Positions 47,286 to 55,317 of a stretch of 64,000 bases of DNA are shown here, piece by piece. Position 1 is the stretch's first letter, and each line of letters begins with the position of its first letter. The position numbers and the translations under genes are program-made. The stretch spans positions 1,785,501 through 1,849,500 of the forward strand of contig NZ_AP019791.1 in assembly GCF_007164525.1 (NCBI RefSeq). Reading direction: 5' to 3'. The notes under the pieces were generated by a model. The model was not told the DNA's origin and ran no database searches. It saw nothing but the letters and a program-made list of their open reading frames with translations. Source of the stretch: Rubrobacter xylanophilus. Its GTDB lineage: Bacteria > Actinomycetota > Rubrobacteria > Rubrobacterales > Rubrobacteraceae.

Positions 47286-48415
47286 AGCCGGCTCCACAAC
47301 GCCGCCTCCAGCTCGGCAAACCGCCTCTCCCAGGTATTGCGCCGGGCGAGATCCATCCGGGCCCGGCGCCGCTCCTCCGACTCCAGCCCGGGAAGCTCCC
47401 GCAACACCGCGACGTACTCCTCCGGGCTCTCCGCCAGGTACACGTGCCCCCCGAGCCCGGCCAGGGCCGGCAGCGGAGGCCCCACCACCGGAAGACCCGT
47501 GGCCAGGCACTCGTAGAGCTTGGCCGGAGCGATACCACGCGTCAGCCGGTTCACCAGATAGGGCAGGACGAACGCGTCCACCCCGGCGAGGGCCTCCGGA
47601 AGCTCCCTGTGGGGCACCTCCCCCCGGTAGTCTATCCCCGGCTCCTCCAGGAAACCCCGCTCAACCTCCCCGAGCCCGCCCACCAGGCGCACCCGGAAGC
47701 CGGCGGCGGCGATCCGCCGCAGAGCGGCGAAATCCGTCCGTTCCCGGCTCAGGTGCCCGAAGTAGCCGACGGTGCGCACCTCTCCGGAGGAAGGATTCCT
47801 GCCAAGGGGTTCGAAGAGCTCGGGATCCACCCCCGGTCCGCTCAGGAAGGCGTCGGGCCGCACCCGCCGGATCCTCTCCAAGAGAGTCTCGGAGGTGCAG
47901 CTCACGAGGTCAGCCCGCTCCAGCAGCCGGCGCTCGGTCTCCTCCATGTCCCCCGGCACCCCCGGCATCCCCGTGTACTCCTCGGAGCAGTCGTAGAGCA
48001 CCAGCCGCGGCCGCAGCGCCCGGAGGAGGTCCAGCGTGGTCTGCGTCGGCGGGTAGGCCAGGACCACGGGGTCGGGCCCGGAGAGGGACAGGATCTCCCT
48101 CGCGGCCCGCGGGATGAGCAGCCGCCGGTTCAGCGCCCGGAAGATCCGCAGGGTCGGCGGGGCCACCAGGGGCGGGTAGACGGCCGGACCACAGGACGGG
48201 GCCTTCCGCCGGCGGAAGGCCCGCCGCAGCCGGGAGGCGGCCTTCGCCAGAAATTCGGGGTCGGGGCGGGGATTGCGCAGCCCCGTGGTCTCCACGAAGA
48301 CCGTCGGGTATCCGGCGCGGGCGAAGAGGGTGGCCAGGATCTGGTGCCGCTGCCAGAGAAAATCCCAGCGGATGCCCGCCAGCAGCACGACCGGGGGCCT
48401 ACTCCCGGGCACCAC
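47282..48415 (-). CDS. Glycosyltransferase (TuaH-like)
   Basis: Cytosolic GT-B enzyme of 377 aa. The N-terminal VVLLAGIRWDFLWQRHQILATLF and later YDCSEEYTGMPG, TVGYFGHLSRERTDF and PAKLYECLATGLPVVG resemble the teichuronic-acid TuaH group. GTG 48415 has GAGGGGG seven bases upstream; an adjacent GTG at 48412 is equivalent. It overlaps the sulfotransferase gene before it. Donor and linkage cannot be read. Confidence 0.85.
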   Translation of the reverse strand: MVPGSRPPVVLLAGIRWDFLWQRHQILATLFARAGYPTVFVETTGLRNPRPDPEFLAKAASRLRRAFRRRKAPSCGPAVYPPLVAPPTLRIFRALNRRLLIPRAAREILSLSGPDPVVLAYPPTQTTLDLLRALRPRLVLYDCSEEYTGMPGVPGDMEETERRLLERADLVSCTSETLLERIRRVRPDAFLSGPGVDPELFEPLGRNPSSGEVRTVGYFGHLSRERTDFAALRRIAAAGFRVRLVGGLGEVERGFLEEPGIDYRGEVPHRELPEALAGVDAFVLPYLVNRLTRGIAPAKLYECLATGLPVVGPPLPALAGLGGHVYLAESPEEYVAVLRELPGLESEERRRARMDLARRNTWERRFAELEAALWSRL

Positions 48416-49331
48416 CGGCCACCCCCTCGCGCATGATCGCGAGCGCCCCGGAGCGGTCCGGGAGCGGCCCCGCGCCGTAGACCCGGTCCAGACCGAACGA
48501 CCGCAGCGCCTTAAGCCCCCGCAGCAGCTCATCTTCTCCCACCAGCGCCCTCCAGCCCTCCAGCCCCCCGCGCCGCGCTCTCCGCGCCGCCGCCAGGGCC
48601 TCCGGGGGCACCGGCCGGCCGAGGGCGGCGAACGCCGGGCGCAGCCCCTCCTCCGGATGCAGCAGGATCTCCTCGTAGAAGAGCAGCCCGACCTCGCGGG
48701 CAGAGAGCTGCCTCAGGGGCACCAGGTTCTCGACGCACCAGGCCAGCACGTGCCGCTCGAACGGCGTGGAGGCCCGCCGGAGCTCCGCCTCGAAGGGCGA
48801 GAGGAAGTCCTCCAGCAGCTTCGGCTGCCCCAGCATCTCCTCCAGGTTGTCGCGCCACCCGAGACGCGCCCGGGAGGCGGCCACGGCGAAGGGGTGCCGC
48901 AGCAGCAGGAGCATCGGCGTCTGCGGGAAGTTCTCCCGCAGCCACCCCAGCATCAGGTTCGCCCGGATCTCCTTGACCAGCCGCCGCCGGGAGACGAACT
49001 TCCGGTTGAACCGGTCGGCCCACCGGGAGCGGAGCCTCCCGGAGAGAACCGCCCGCACCGCCGCGAGGAACTCCTCCCCCGCCTCCTCCCGCCGCAGGTA
49101 CCGCCGGCGTCCCAGCCCGGCGAACCGCGGCACCCGCCGCGGTTCGAACGGCTCGAAGACGTACCGGTACTCGTTGCGGCAGTTGATCAGGGTGGACACC
49201 CAGCTCGTGCCGCTGCGGCCGCTCCCGGCGAGAAGCACGGCGGTGCGCGGATCCCGATCGAGGTCGAGGTAGAGGGTGCCGGCGAGAAGCTCCACCGGCC
49301 CGCGCCGTCCGTAGGGACCGCCGCCTCTCAA
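48399..49331 (-). CDS. Sulfotransferase, second polysaccharide operon
   Basis: PAPS-dependent enzyme of 310 aa with the 5' loop LAGSGRSGTSWVSTLIN and the 3'-phosphate region LLRHPFAVAASRARLGW. The TTG at 49331 overlaps the ligase stop, indicating coupling; a GTG further in is possible. Together with the sulfotransferase at 38183 it supports a sulfated cell-surface glycan. Only low similarity exists between the two enzymes, so they probably act on different positions or polymers. Confidence 0.85.
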   Translation of the reverse strand: MRGGGPYGRRGPVELLAGTLYLDLDRDPRTAVLLAGSGRSGTSWVSTLINCRNEYRYVFEPFEPRRVPRFAGLGRRRYLRREEAGEEFLAAVRAVLSGRLRSRWADRFNRKFVSRRRLVKEIRANLMLGWLRENFPQTPMLLLLRHPFAVAASRARLGWRDNLEEMLGQPKLLEDFLSPFEAELRRASTPFERHVLAWCVENLVPLRQLSAREVGLLFYEEILLHPEEGLRPAFAALGRPVPPEALAAARRARRGGLEGWRALVGEDELLRGLKALRSFGLDRVYGAGPLPDRSGALAIMREGVAGGARE

Positions 49332-50938
49332 TCCCGCCCGGAGCCACCCCCTTCCTCCGGCTCCGGCCAGTCCGCACGCGAGGCCACCTTCACGGCCACA
49401 CCGGCCAGGAAGAAGAACAGCAGCGTCGAGGGAGGGATATACCAGTGCCACTCGAACACCGAGGAGATCAGGTAGACGGCCAGCGCACAGGTGAGGCCCG
49501 AGAGGAGCATCCGCCGCTCGTTGCGCGTCCCGGAGCGCCAGGCAGCCCGGGCGGTGTACCCCAGAAGCAGGACCACGAAGCCCACCAGCGCCGCAAATGC
49601 GAAAACCCCGGTCTCCGTCCCCTGCTCCAGGTAGAGGTTATGGACCTGTCTAACGCCGGTGCTCACCGGGCGCTCCCTGAACCAGGTGTAGGTGAAGGTC
49701 CCGGCGCCGCTGCCGGTGAGCGGATGCTCCATCCACTCCTCCCATGCCACCCGCCAGTAGTCCTCCCGAAAGCCTATGCTGAGCGAGGCGAGGCGCTGGG
49801 CGACGTTCTGGGTCTGGTTGGGGTTGCTGACGAGCTCCTGGTAGGCCCGTACCATTCCGCCGTACTGACTCACGACGAGGATCCCCGCGGCCACCACCGC
49901 CGCGACCCCGGCGGCGGCGAAGGCCCCGCCGAGCAGCCGGCGCCCAGGCGGCAGAAGCTCGTAGCGGTTGACCAGAAAGGCGTACCCGACCTGCAGGACG
50001 AAGGCGGCGACCAGGGCCACGGCGAGGTGCTCGCCGAAGACCTCCCCGGCCGCGACCCTCTGCTCGTCGGTGGCCCCCTGCTGCAGGAGGCCTTCGAGAC
50101 CACGGGTGCTCCACCACAGCCAGACCCCCGGGAGCAGGGCGAGCATCAGGTTGGCCAGCGTCTGGAGCCGGTTGTTGGCCAGCGCCAGGAGCATCACGAG
50201 GCCGAGCGCCAGAGAACCTATCCCACCCCGCGAGACGGTGAGGTAGAGCGCCGCCAGGAAGGCGAGCAGCAGCACCGCGTACACCCCCCTGAAGAACACG
50301 CCACGCATCCGGGCCATCCTGGCCAGAGCGAGCACCACGCCCATCGCGAGCACAACGGCGGCGGTGTTGGAGTAGCCCAGCGTGGAGTCCACACGAACCC
50401 CGTCGAGGGAGGCCACCGGGTACTGCAAGGGCTCCAGCTTCTGCAAGAGCCCGTAGCCGGCCACCCCGCCCACGATCAGGCACACCATGTCCACCAGCGG
50501 CCAGACCTGCCGCCAGGAGGAGAGCGCCGCGAGCGCCATCAGGAAGACCGCCAGGTACATCGAGGAGCGCAGCGTCTCCTTTATGGTCTCCGACTCGCTC
50601 AGCGTCCAGAGCATGGAGAACCCCTTGATGCCCACCAGCGCCCCCATGAACCCCACCAGCACCCAACCGACGGTCGGCACGTCGGCGTAGAAGCCCCGCA
50701 CGAAGAGGGTCACGAAGAGAAGCGCCAAAAGTCCCGCGGCAAAGGGGAGCATCCGCTCGTCGCCCACGAGGTTCACGTCGAGCATCCCGTAGCCGGTGAC
50801 CACGACGATCACGAGCAACACCAGCGCCTTGAACGCGGCGAGCAGCCTGCCGGGCCGGCGATCCTTCTGCTCTTTGGACCTCTCCCAGCGGGACCACCGC
50901 TCTGGCACTCTTGAACTCCGGTGCGTCTTCTCGCTCAC
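49328..50938 (-). CDS. O-antigen ligase/polymerase family membrane protein
   Basis: Membrane protein of 536 aa with about 12-13 TM segments and a large external loop (about 350-445) carrying the Wzy_C signature HPLTGSGAGTFTYTWF and QVHNLYLEQGTETG. The family polymerises or ligates lipid-linked saccharides outside the membrane. GTG 50938 has no strong ribosome site. It probably acts as Wzy polymerase here, given the Wzz-like partner in the same operon. Confidence 0.88.
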   Translation of the reverse strand: MSEKTHRSSRVPERWSRWERSKEQKDRRPGRLLAAFKALVLLVIVVVTGYGMLDVNLVGDERMLPFAAGLLALLFVTLFVRGFYADVPTVGWVLVGFMGALVGIKGFSMLWTLSESETIKETLRSSMYLAVFLMALAALSSWRQVWPLVDMVCLIVGGVAGYGLLQKLEPLQYPVASLDGVRVDSTLGYSNTAAVVLAMGVVLALARMARMRGVFFRGVYAVLLLAFLAALYLTVSRGGIGSLALGLVMLLALANNRLQTLANLMLALLPGVWLWWSTRGLEGLLQQGATDEQRVAAGEVFGEHLAVALVAAFVLQVGYAFLVNRYELLPPGRRLLGGAFAAAGVAAVVAAGILVVSQYGGMVRAYQELVSNPNQTQNVAQRLASLSIGFREDYWRVAWEEWMEHPLTGSGAGTFTYTWFRERPVSTGVRQVHNLYLEQGTETGVFAFAALVGFVVLLLGYTARAAWRSGTRNERRMLLSGLTCALAVYLISSVFEWHWYIPPSTLLFFFLAGVAVKVASRADWPEPEEGGGSGRD

Positions 50939-50947
50939 GCGCGTACT

Positions 50948-51601
50948 CTAGGACATCCGGGCCCCATGCGCACCGTTCAATACCACGCCGAGCAGGTTGG
51001 CACCGGCCTCGACCAGGTCGTCGGTCGCCTCCCGGGCGACCCTGCGGGAGGTTCGGGAGGCATGGACGACGAGGAGGACGCCGTCGAAGCCGCCCAGCAG
51101 GGCGGGGGAGCCGAGAAGCTCCCCCACGACGGGCGCGTCGAGGAGCACCATCTCCCGCCCCTCCTCTAGCCTCCGGATGGCCTCGACGAGTCCTTCCCCC
51201 TCCAGGAGGGCGCGGGGGCTAGAGGTGACCGGGCCCGTCGGGACGACGAGCAGCCCTGGCAGAACTTCGCGCCCGTAACTCTCGAGCGGCCGCCGCCCGT
51301 CGAGCCCGCTCGTCAGGCCGACGAAGTTCGCCCCCCCGACGACCCGGTGCAGGTGCGGGCGGTCGAGGTTGCAGTCGACGACCGCCGTGGGACGACCGCT
51401 GCCGGCCAGCGCTGCCCCGAGACCCAGGCACACGCTGGTGCACCCTGCTCCCGGCTCGGGGGCGGTGACCACGACGCTCTTCGCTCCTCCCCCCTCGGCG
51501 ACCAGGTTGGCCGCCAGCTCCTCGTAGTGCCTGCGCAGCGGGGATTCGGGGGAGAGCAGCCTCCGCGCCTCTCCGAAGTCCCTCGTAGCTCGGGATTCCA
51601 C
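50948..51601 (-). CDS. CpsD/CapB-like P-loop protein, degenerate BY-kinase
   Basis: Protein of 217 aa related to bacterial tyrosine kinases that partner Wzz-like adaptors. The Walker A loop reads EPGAGCTSV: the essential Lys (GKT/GKS) is replaced by C54. Walker A' is recognisable as VVDCNLDRPHLH, and Walker B as MVLLDAPVV. The C-terminus ends GAHGARMS without a Tyr cluster. Catalysis is therefore doubtful; a scaffolding role is possible. GTG 51601 follows GGGAGGAA at longish spacing. It lies 6 bp after the Wzz-like gene. Confidence 0.82.
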   Translation of the reverse strand: MESRATRDFGEARRLLSPESPLRRHYEELAANLVAEGGGAKSVVVTAPEPGAGCTSVCLGLGAALAGSGRPTAVVDCNLDRPHLHRVVGGANFVGLTSGLDGRRPLESYGREVLPGLLVVPTGPVTSSPRALLEGEGLVEAIRRLEEGREMVLLDAPVVGELLGSPALLGGFDGVLLVVHASRTSRRVAREATDDLVEAGANLLGVVLNGAHGARMS

Positions 51602-51607
51602 GCCGGC

Positions 51608-52339
51608 CTATTCCTCCCGCTCGAGGGCGGAGTATTCCGGGATCACGCCGAGCACGGGCGCCCGCAGCGTCATCTCGGCGTCCCGCGCATCGCGCCAGCG
51701 GTGCCCCCGGCTGTCCAGCAGGAGCGCCGCGGCCCCACCGAGCACGACGCCCAGCGCCACGGCGAGCAGCAGGTAGAGCAAGGGATGATAGCTGAGGTAG
51801 GCCTCCCTGGGAGAGGCCGCGCCGACTAGCTCGGCCCCGGCCGCAAGGGAGCCCCCCGCGAGCCGCTCCTGACCGAGCCGGTTCACCCTCTCGACGAAGA
51901 GCCTCGCGTACGCGTTGGCCCCGGCCGCGGCCTGCCGCGGGTCGTCTCCCCGGAAGGTGACCCGCAGCACCGCCCGACCGTCCTGGGCAACAGAGGGCTC
52001 GGGGTCCAGCCGCTCCCGGAACTCCTCCGTCCGGCTGCCCCACCCGGCCCGCCGCGCGGCCTCCTCCAGGAGCCCACGGCTGGCCACGGCCCCGAACACC
52101 TCCTCGGCGAAGACCTCCTGCTCGGCGCTCTCGACGGACGGCTGCTGGGGCGTTATCCCGACGACCGCCTCCGCAGCGTAGTCCGGCCCCCGCACCAGGC
52201 TGAAGAAAAGCACCGCCAGCACCAGCAGCCCCACGGCGCACGTCACGAGCCCGCGCCGGCCCCACAGCACGTACAGGAGCTCCGAGACGGGCAGATCCTC
52301 CCGCCGGACGCGCCGTCCGGTGTGGTCAGTAGATCTCAC
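51608..52339 (-). CDS. Wzz/CpsC-like chain-length or adaptor protein
   Basis: Membrane protein of 243 aa with two TM segments (about 30-50 and 195-215) around an external domain that has PDYAAEAVVGITPQ and TFRGDDPRQAAAGANAYARLF. This is the usual polysaccharide co-polymerase topology. The Pro-rich segment usual before TM2 (PxxP) is weak. GTG 52339 lies 14 bp inside the TPR gene. It should work with the CpsD-like protein and the polymerase. Confidence 0.82.
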   Translation of the reverse strand: MRSTDHTGRRVRREDLPVSELLYVLWGRRGLVTCAVGLLVLAVLFFSLVRGPDYAAEAVVGITPQQPSVESAEQEVFAEEVFGAVASRGLLEEAARRAGWGSRTEEFRERLDPEPSVAQDGRAVLRVTFRGDDPRQAAAGANAYARLFVERVNRLGQERLAGGSLAAGAELVGAASPREAYLSYHPLLYLLLAVALGVVLGGAAALLLDSRGHRWRDARDAEMTLRAPVLGVIPEYSALEREE

Positions 52340-53132
52340 TGTCCAGCACCGACCGCCGGTACCCCTCGGGATCGGTGTCCAGAAGGTGCAGCAGCGCCGG
52401 TGCCTGCTCGGAGTTACTCTGCGCGATCATCCGCCGGGCTCGGACATAGTCTCCCTGCACGACGAGCGCGTCGGCGAGGGCGAGGTCCATGGACTCTATG
52501 AGCTCCCGCCGCCGCTCCCTGGCGGCCTCGTCGAGCTTGCCCATCCCGGAAGCCGCCTGCCGCCGGGCCCGCATTATGTAGCGGTACCCCTTCTCCGGCT
52601 CCCCGGTCCTCACGCACAAACGACCGAGATCGTAGAGGCCGAGGTAGGTGATCTCCCCCCTCCGCAAAAGCCGCTCGTAGACCCGGCGGGCCTCCTCCAG
52701 CTCGCCCTGCCGGATGAGCGCCTGCGCCAGCCCCGTGCTGGCCGCGCTGGCCCGGGGGTTGAGCCTGAGCACGTCCCGGTAGCTCTCCTCGGCCTCCTGG
52801 AAACGCCCGAGCGAGAGCTGCAGATTGCCCAGGATGAGATGCGGCAGGTAGTTGTTGGGATCCCGCTCCACGGCCTCCCGGAGCACATCCAGAGCCTCCT
52901 CGCTGCGTCCCTGCTGCTGCAGCAGGGAGGCCCGGGCCTCGAGCGCCTCCTCGTCGAAGGGATCCAACCGCACGGCGACCCGCGAGGCCTCCATAGCCCC
53001 CCGGAGATCCCCGGAGATGGCGAGCTCGCGCTGCTTGGCCAGGTAGTAGTCGGACAGAGCAAGAGAGAGGGCCAGCAGCGCGAGCGCCAGCACGAGGAAC
53101 CCCGCAGAGATCTTGAACAGCACCCGGCTCAT
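52326..53132 (-). CDS. TPR-repeat membrane-anchored protein
   Basis: Protein of 268 aa. One N-terminal TM segment (about 5-27) is followed by five or more TPR motifs, for example EEALDVLREAVERDPNNYLP and EAEESYRDVLRLNPRASAAS. It opens the polysaccharide operon; such proteins often organise synthesis complexes. ATG 53132 follows GAGGTGAGA. No catalytic motif. The preceding surface-protein gene ends in a strong hairpin, so this operon should have its own promoter, which I could not identify. Confidence 0.8.
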   Translation of the reverse strand: MSRVLFKISAGFLVLALALLALSLALSDYYLAKQRELAISGDLRGAMEASRVAVRLDPFDEEALEARASLLQQQGRSEEALDVLREAVERDPNNYLPHLILGNLQLSLGRFQEAEESYRDVLRLNPRASAASTGLAQALIRQGELEEARRVYERLLRRGEITYLGLYDLGRLCVRTGEPEKGYRYIMRARRQAASGMGKLDEAARERRRELIESMDLALADALVVQGDYVRARRMIAQSNSEQAPALLHLLDTDPEGYRRSVLDSEIY

Positions 53133-53186
53133 CCCGTCTCACCTCGCATGGAAGTGAGGATATAGCCAGAGAGCGGCGAGTACAAG

Positions 53187-53219
53187 AAGAGGGCGGGCCC
53201 CGTACGGGACCCGCCCTCC
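53187..53219 (-). terminator. Terminator of LPxTG surface gene 1
   Basis: GC-rich inverted repeat (GAGGGCGGGTCCC arm, loop GTAC) followed on the minus strand by TTCTTGT. It is nearly identical to the hairpin behind surface gene 4. Confidence 0.75.
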
Positions 53220-53252
53220 GTTCGGCTTAGAGCCGTTCTCTCTGGGCTTCGC

Positions 53253-53735
53253 TTACCGGACGATCCGGCGAGCGAGCAGACCACCGGCCACCAGCAGCGC
53301 GCCGGCGCCCAGCGCAAGCAGCGAAGCGCCACCGGTGTCAGGGAGCGCACCACCCGTAGCAGCGGCGGCAGCACCCTCCTCCGCGGCAGCGGCGCCGCTC
53401 GGAACGGTCACGACCTCGCCGCTCGGCAGAACGACCTCGATGACCCCACCCTCGGTGATGTTGATGTCACCGCCGGCCTGCAGGCAGTTCTGCACCGCGT
53501 CGACCGAGATGCCAAACTCCTGCGCGATCTCGGAAGCCGCAGCGCTGCCCAGATCACCAGCGACAGCGCCGGCATCGCCGTACTGCCCCTGCTCGCCGAT
53601 GGCCTGGATCAGCTGGGTGCACTCCTGGTACTGCACCTGCACGTCACCACCCACCGCGTTGGCCTGCGCCAGCGCAGGAGCAGCAGCGACCAGCGCCATC
53701 GCCAGCATCGCCGCCACCAACATTACCTTCCTCAA
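53253..53735 (-). CDS. LPxTG surface protein 1 of a four-gene paralogous array
   Basis: Secreted wall protein, 160 aa. The signal peptide runs to about A24 (AAPALAQ). A ~65-residue conserved domain follows with C39 (YQECTQL) and C84 (DAVQNCLQAGGD), probably paired. Next come a Val/Gly linker (VVLPSGEVVTVPSG), an Ala-rich stretch, LPDTG at 131-135, a hydrophobic helix and ARRIVR. The layout predicts sortase anchoring. TTG 53735 follows GAGGAGGT. Domain function unknown. Its 5' part is identical to gene 3 and its 3' part to gene 4. Confidence 0.85.
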   Translation of the reverse strand: MRKVMLVAAMLAMALVAAAPALAQANAVGGDVQVQYQECTQLIQAIGEQGQYGDAGAVAGDLGSAAASEIAQEFGISVDAVQNCLQAGGDINITEGGVIEVVLPSGEVVTVPSGAAAAEEGAAAAATGGALPDTGGASLLALGAGALLVAGGLLARRIVR

Positions 53736-53781
53736 AACTCTACCTCCTCATGGTCTCCGACAACCTTCCTTGCAAGCAAAC

Positions 53782-53810
53782 ATTCTTCCACCCCGAACTC
53801 CAAATGTCAA
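53782..53810 (-). promoter_or_regulatory. Promoter of LPxTG surface gene 1
   Basis: TTGACA at 53805-53810, a 17-bp spacer and AAGAAT at 53782-53787, read on the minus strand. The predicted leader is about 40 nt. Confidence 0.65.
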
Positions 53811-53911
53811 CGCCTTATCGACAATCTTCTCTCTTTTTCTTAACAAATTTCAACATTGTGATATCCGGCTGAAACAGCGGGATGAATCCGGAGTGCTCTC
53901 AGGGCATGAGA

Positions 53912-53934
53912 AGGGGCCCCTTGACGGGGCCCCG
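53912..53934 (-). terminator. Terminator of LPxTG surface gene 2
   Basis: GGGGCCCC arms at 53913-53920 and 53926-53933 around a 5-nt loop, followed on the minus strand by CTTCTC. Confidence 0.7.
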
Positions 53935-53955
53935 AATCCCGCGCCCGTACCCGTA

Positions 53956-54462
53956 CTAGCGGAGCGCCCGGCGAACGAGCAGACCACCGGCCACCAGCAG
54001 CGCGCCGGCGCCCAGCGCAAGCAGCGAAGCGCCGCCCGTCTCGGGAAGCACGCCACCCGCGGCGGCCGCAGCGGCACCGCCGGCGGCAGCAGCGGCGGCA
54101 CCCTCCTCCGCGACAGCGGCGCCGCTCGGAACGGTCACGACCTCGCCGCTCGGCAGAACGACCTCGATGACCCCACCCTCGGTGACGTTGATGTCACCGC
54201 CGGCCTGCAGGCAGTTCTGCACCGCGTCGACCGAGATGCCGAGCTCCTGCGCGATGGAGGCTGCCGAAGCGCTACCGATGTCGCCGGAGACGGCTGTGGC
54301 GTCGCCGTACTGCACCTGCCCGCCGATGGCCTGAATCAGCTGGGTGCACTCCTGATACTGCACCTGCACGTCGCCACCCACCGCGTTGGCCTGCGCCAGC
54401 GCAGGAGCAGCAGCGACCAGCGCCATCGCCAGCATCGCCGCCACCAACATTACCTTCCTCAT
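53956..54462 (-). CDS. LPxTG surface protein 2 of the array
   Basis: Protein of 168 aa, same plan as gene 1: signal peptide, C39/C84 domain (GDIGSASAASIAQELG variant), VVLPSGEVVTVPSG linker, then a longer Ala/Gly repeat (GAAAAAAGGAAAAAAGG-like), LPETG at 139-143, a hydrophobic helix and VRRALR. ATG 54462 follows AGGAGGT; an upstream in-frame start at 54507 overlaps the promoter and is rejected. Function unknown. Confidence 0.85.
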   Translation of the reverse strand: MRKVMLVAAMLAMALVAAAPALAQANAVGGDVQVQYQECTQLIQAIGGQVQYGDATAVSGDIGSASAASIAQELGISVDAVQNCLQAGGDINVTEGGVIEVVLPSGEVVTVPSGAAVAEEGAAAAAAGGAAAAAAGGVLPETGGASLLALGAGALLVAGGLLVRRALR

Positions 54463-54506
54463 ACCCCCAACACCTCCTCTGTACAGGAACCTTCCGCTAG
54501 TAACCA

Positions 54507-54535
54507 ATTTTCCTAAGCTTCGTTACCCCTGTCAA
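54507..54535 (-). promoter_or_regulatory. Promoter of LPxTG surface gene 2
   Basis: TTGACA at 54530-54535, a 17-bp spacer and GAAAAT at 54507-54512 on the minus strand. Confidence 0.65.
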
Positions 54536-54597
54536 CACCAACATTCGCATCAGTGAACATCCCTGAACACCTTTGCCGCTTCTTACACACGCGAAAA

Positions 54598-54621
54598 GAC
54601 GGGCCCCGGATGGGGCCCGTC
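54598..54621 (-). terminator. Terminator of LPxTG surface gene 3
   Basis: Ten-bp stem GACGGGCCCC/GGGGCCCGTC with a GGAT loop (plus-strand reading), followed on the minus strand by TTTTCG. Confidence 0.75.
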
Positions 54622-54641
54622 CGGGAGGCTACCGGCTGGCT

Positions 54642-55136
54642 CTAGCGCAGGATCCGGCGAGCGAGCAGACCGCCGGCCACCAGCAGCGCACCGGCGCCCA
54701 GCGCGAGCAGCGAAGCGCCGCCCGTCTCCGGCAACACACCGCCGGTCGCGGCCGCAGCGGAAGCGGTAGCCGACGCGGTCGCGCCGTGCGAGCTTCCGTT
54801 ATCGTCGCCGTGGTTGTCATTCCACGACTCCACGACAACCGCTTCCTCGCCCTGCTCGACGCTTACGTCCTCCCCGGCCTGCAGGCAGTTCTGCACCGCG
54901 TCGACCGAGATGCCGAGCTGCTGAGCGATGTCCGCAGCGGCGGCGCTGCCCAGATCACCGGAGAAAGCGCCGGCATCGCCGTACTGCGCCTGCCCGCCAA
55001 TCACCTGGATCACCTGTGCACAGGTCTGGTCCTGGATCTGCACGTCACCACCCACCGCGTTGGCCTGCGCCAGCGCAGGAGCAGCAGCGACCAGCGCCAT
55101 CGCCAGCATCGCCGCCACCAACATTACCTTCCTCAA
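54642..55136 (-). CDS. LPxTG surface protein 3 of the array
   Basis: Protein of 164 aa with the shared signal peptide and C39/C84 domain (QTCAQVIQVIGGQ, DAVQNCLQAGEDV). The linker differs from genes 1 and 2: it is acidic and His/Asn-rich (SWNDNHGDDNGSSHG), a possible metal-binding stretch. LPETG is at 135-139, then the helix and ARRILR. TTG 55136 follows GAGGAGGT. The first 114 bp, including the ribosome site, match gene 1 exactly. Confidence 0.85.
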   Translation of the reverse strand: MRKVMLVAAMLAMALVAAAPALAQANAVGGDVQIQDQTCAQVIQVIGGQAQYGDAGAFSGDLGSAAAADIAQQLGISVDAVQNCLQAGEDVSVEQGEEAVVVESWNDNHGDDNGSSHGATASATASAAAATGGVLPETGGASLLALGAGALLVAGGLLARRILR

Positions 55137-55171
55137 AACTCTACCTCCTCAAGTAAGGGTGCCTACAAGAC

Positions 55172-55200
55172 ATTGTGGGCCATGCAATGCTTAAAGTCAA
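55172..55200 (-). promoter_or_regulatory. Promoter of LPxTG surface gene 3
   Basis: TTGACT at 55195-55200, a 17-bp spacer and CACAAT at 55172-55177 on the minus strand. Two CTTAA blocks 10 bp apart (55210-55214, 55220-55224) lie upstream. Confidence 0.6.
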
Positions 55201-55255
55201 CACCAATTTCTTAAATTCTCTTAAAATTGCCCTTTCGAGGATCCGGAACAAAGAA

Positions 55256-55283
55256 GAGGGCGGGCCCCATGGGACCCGCCCTC
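55256..55283 (-). terminator. Terminator of LPxTG surface gene 4
   Basis: GC-rich inverted repeat with GAGGGCGGG arm and CCATGG centre, followed on the minus strand by CTTCTTTGTT. Nearly the same sequence as the terminator of gene 1. Confidence 0.75.
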
Positions 55284-55317
55284 CGTTCGGCTTAGAGCCG
55301 TTCTCTCTGGGCTTCGC

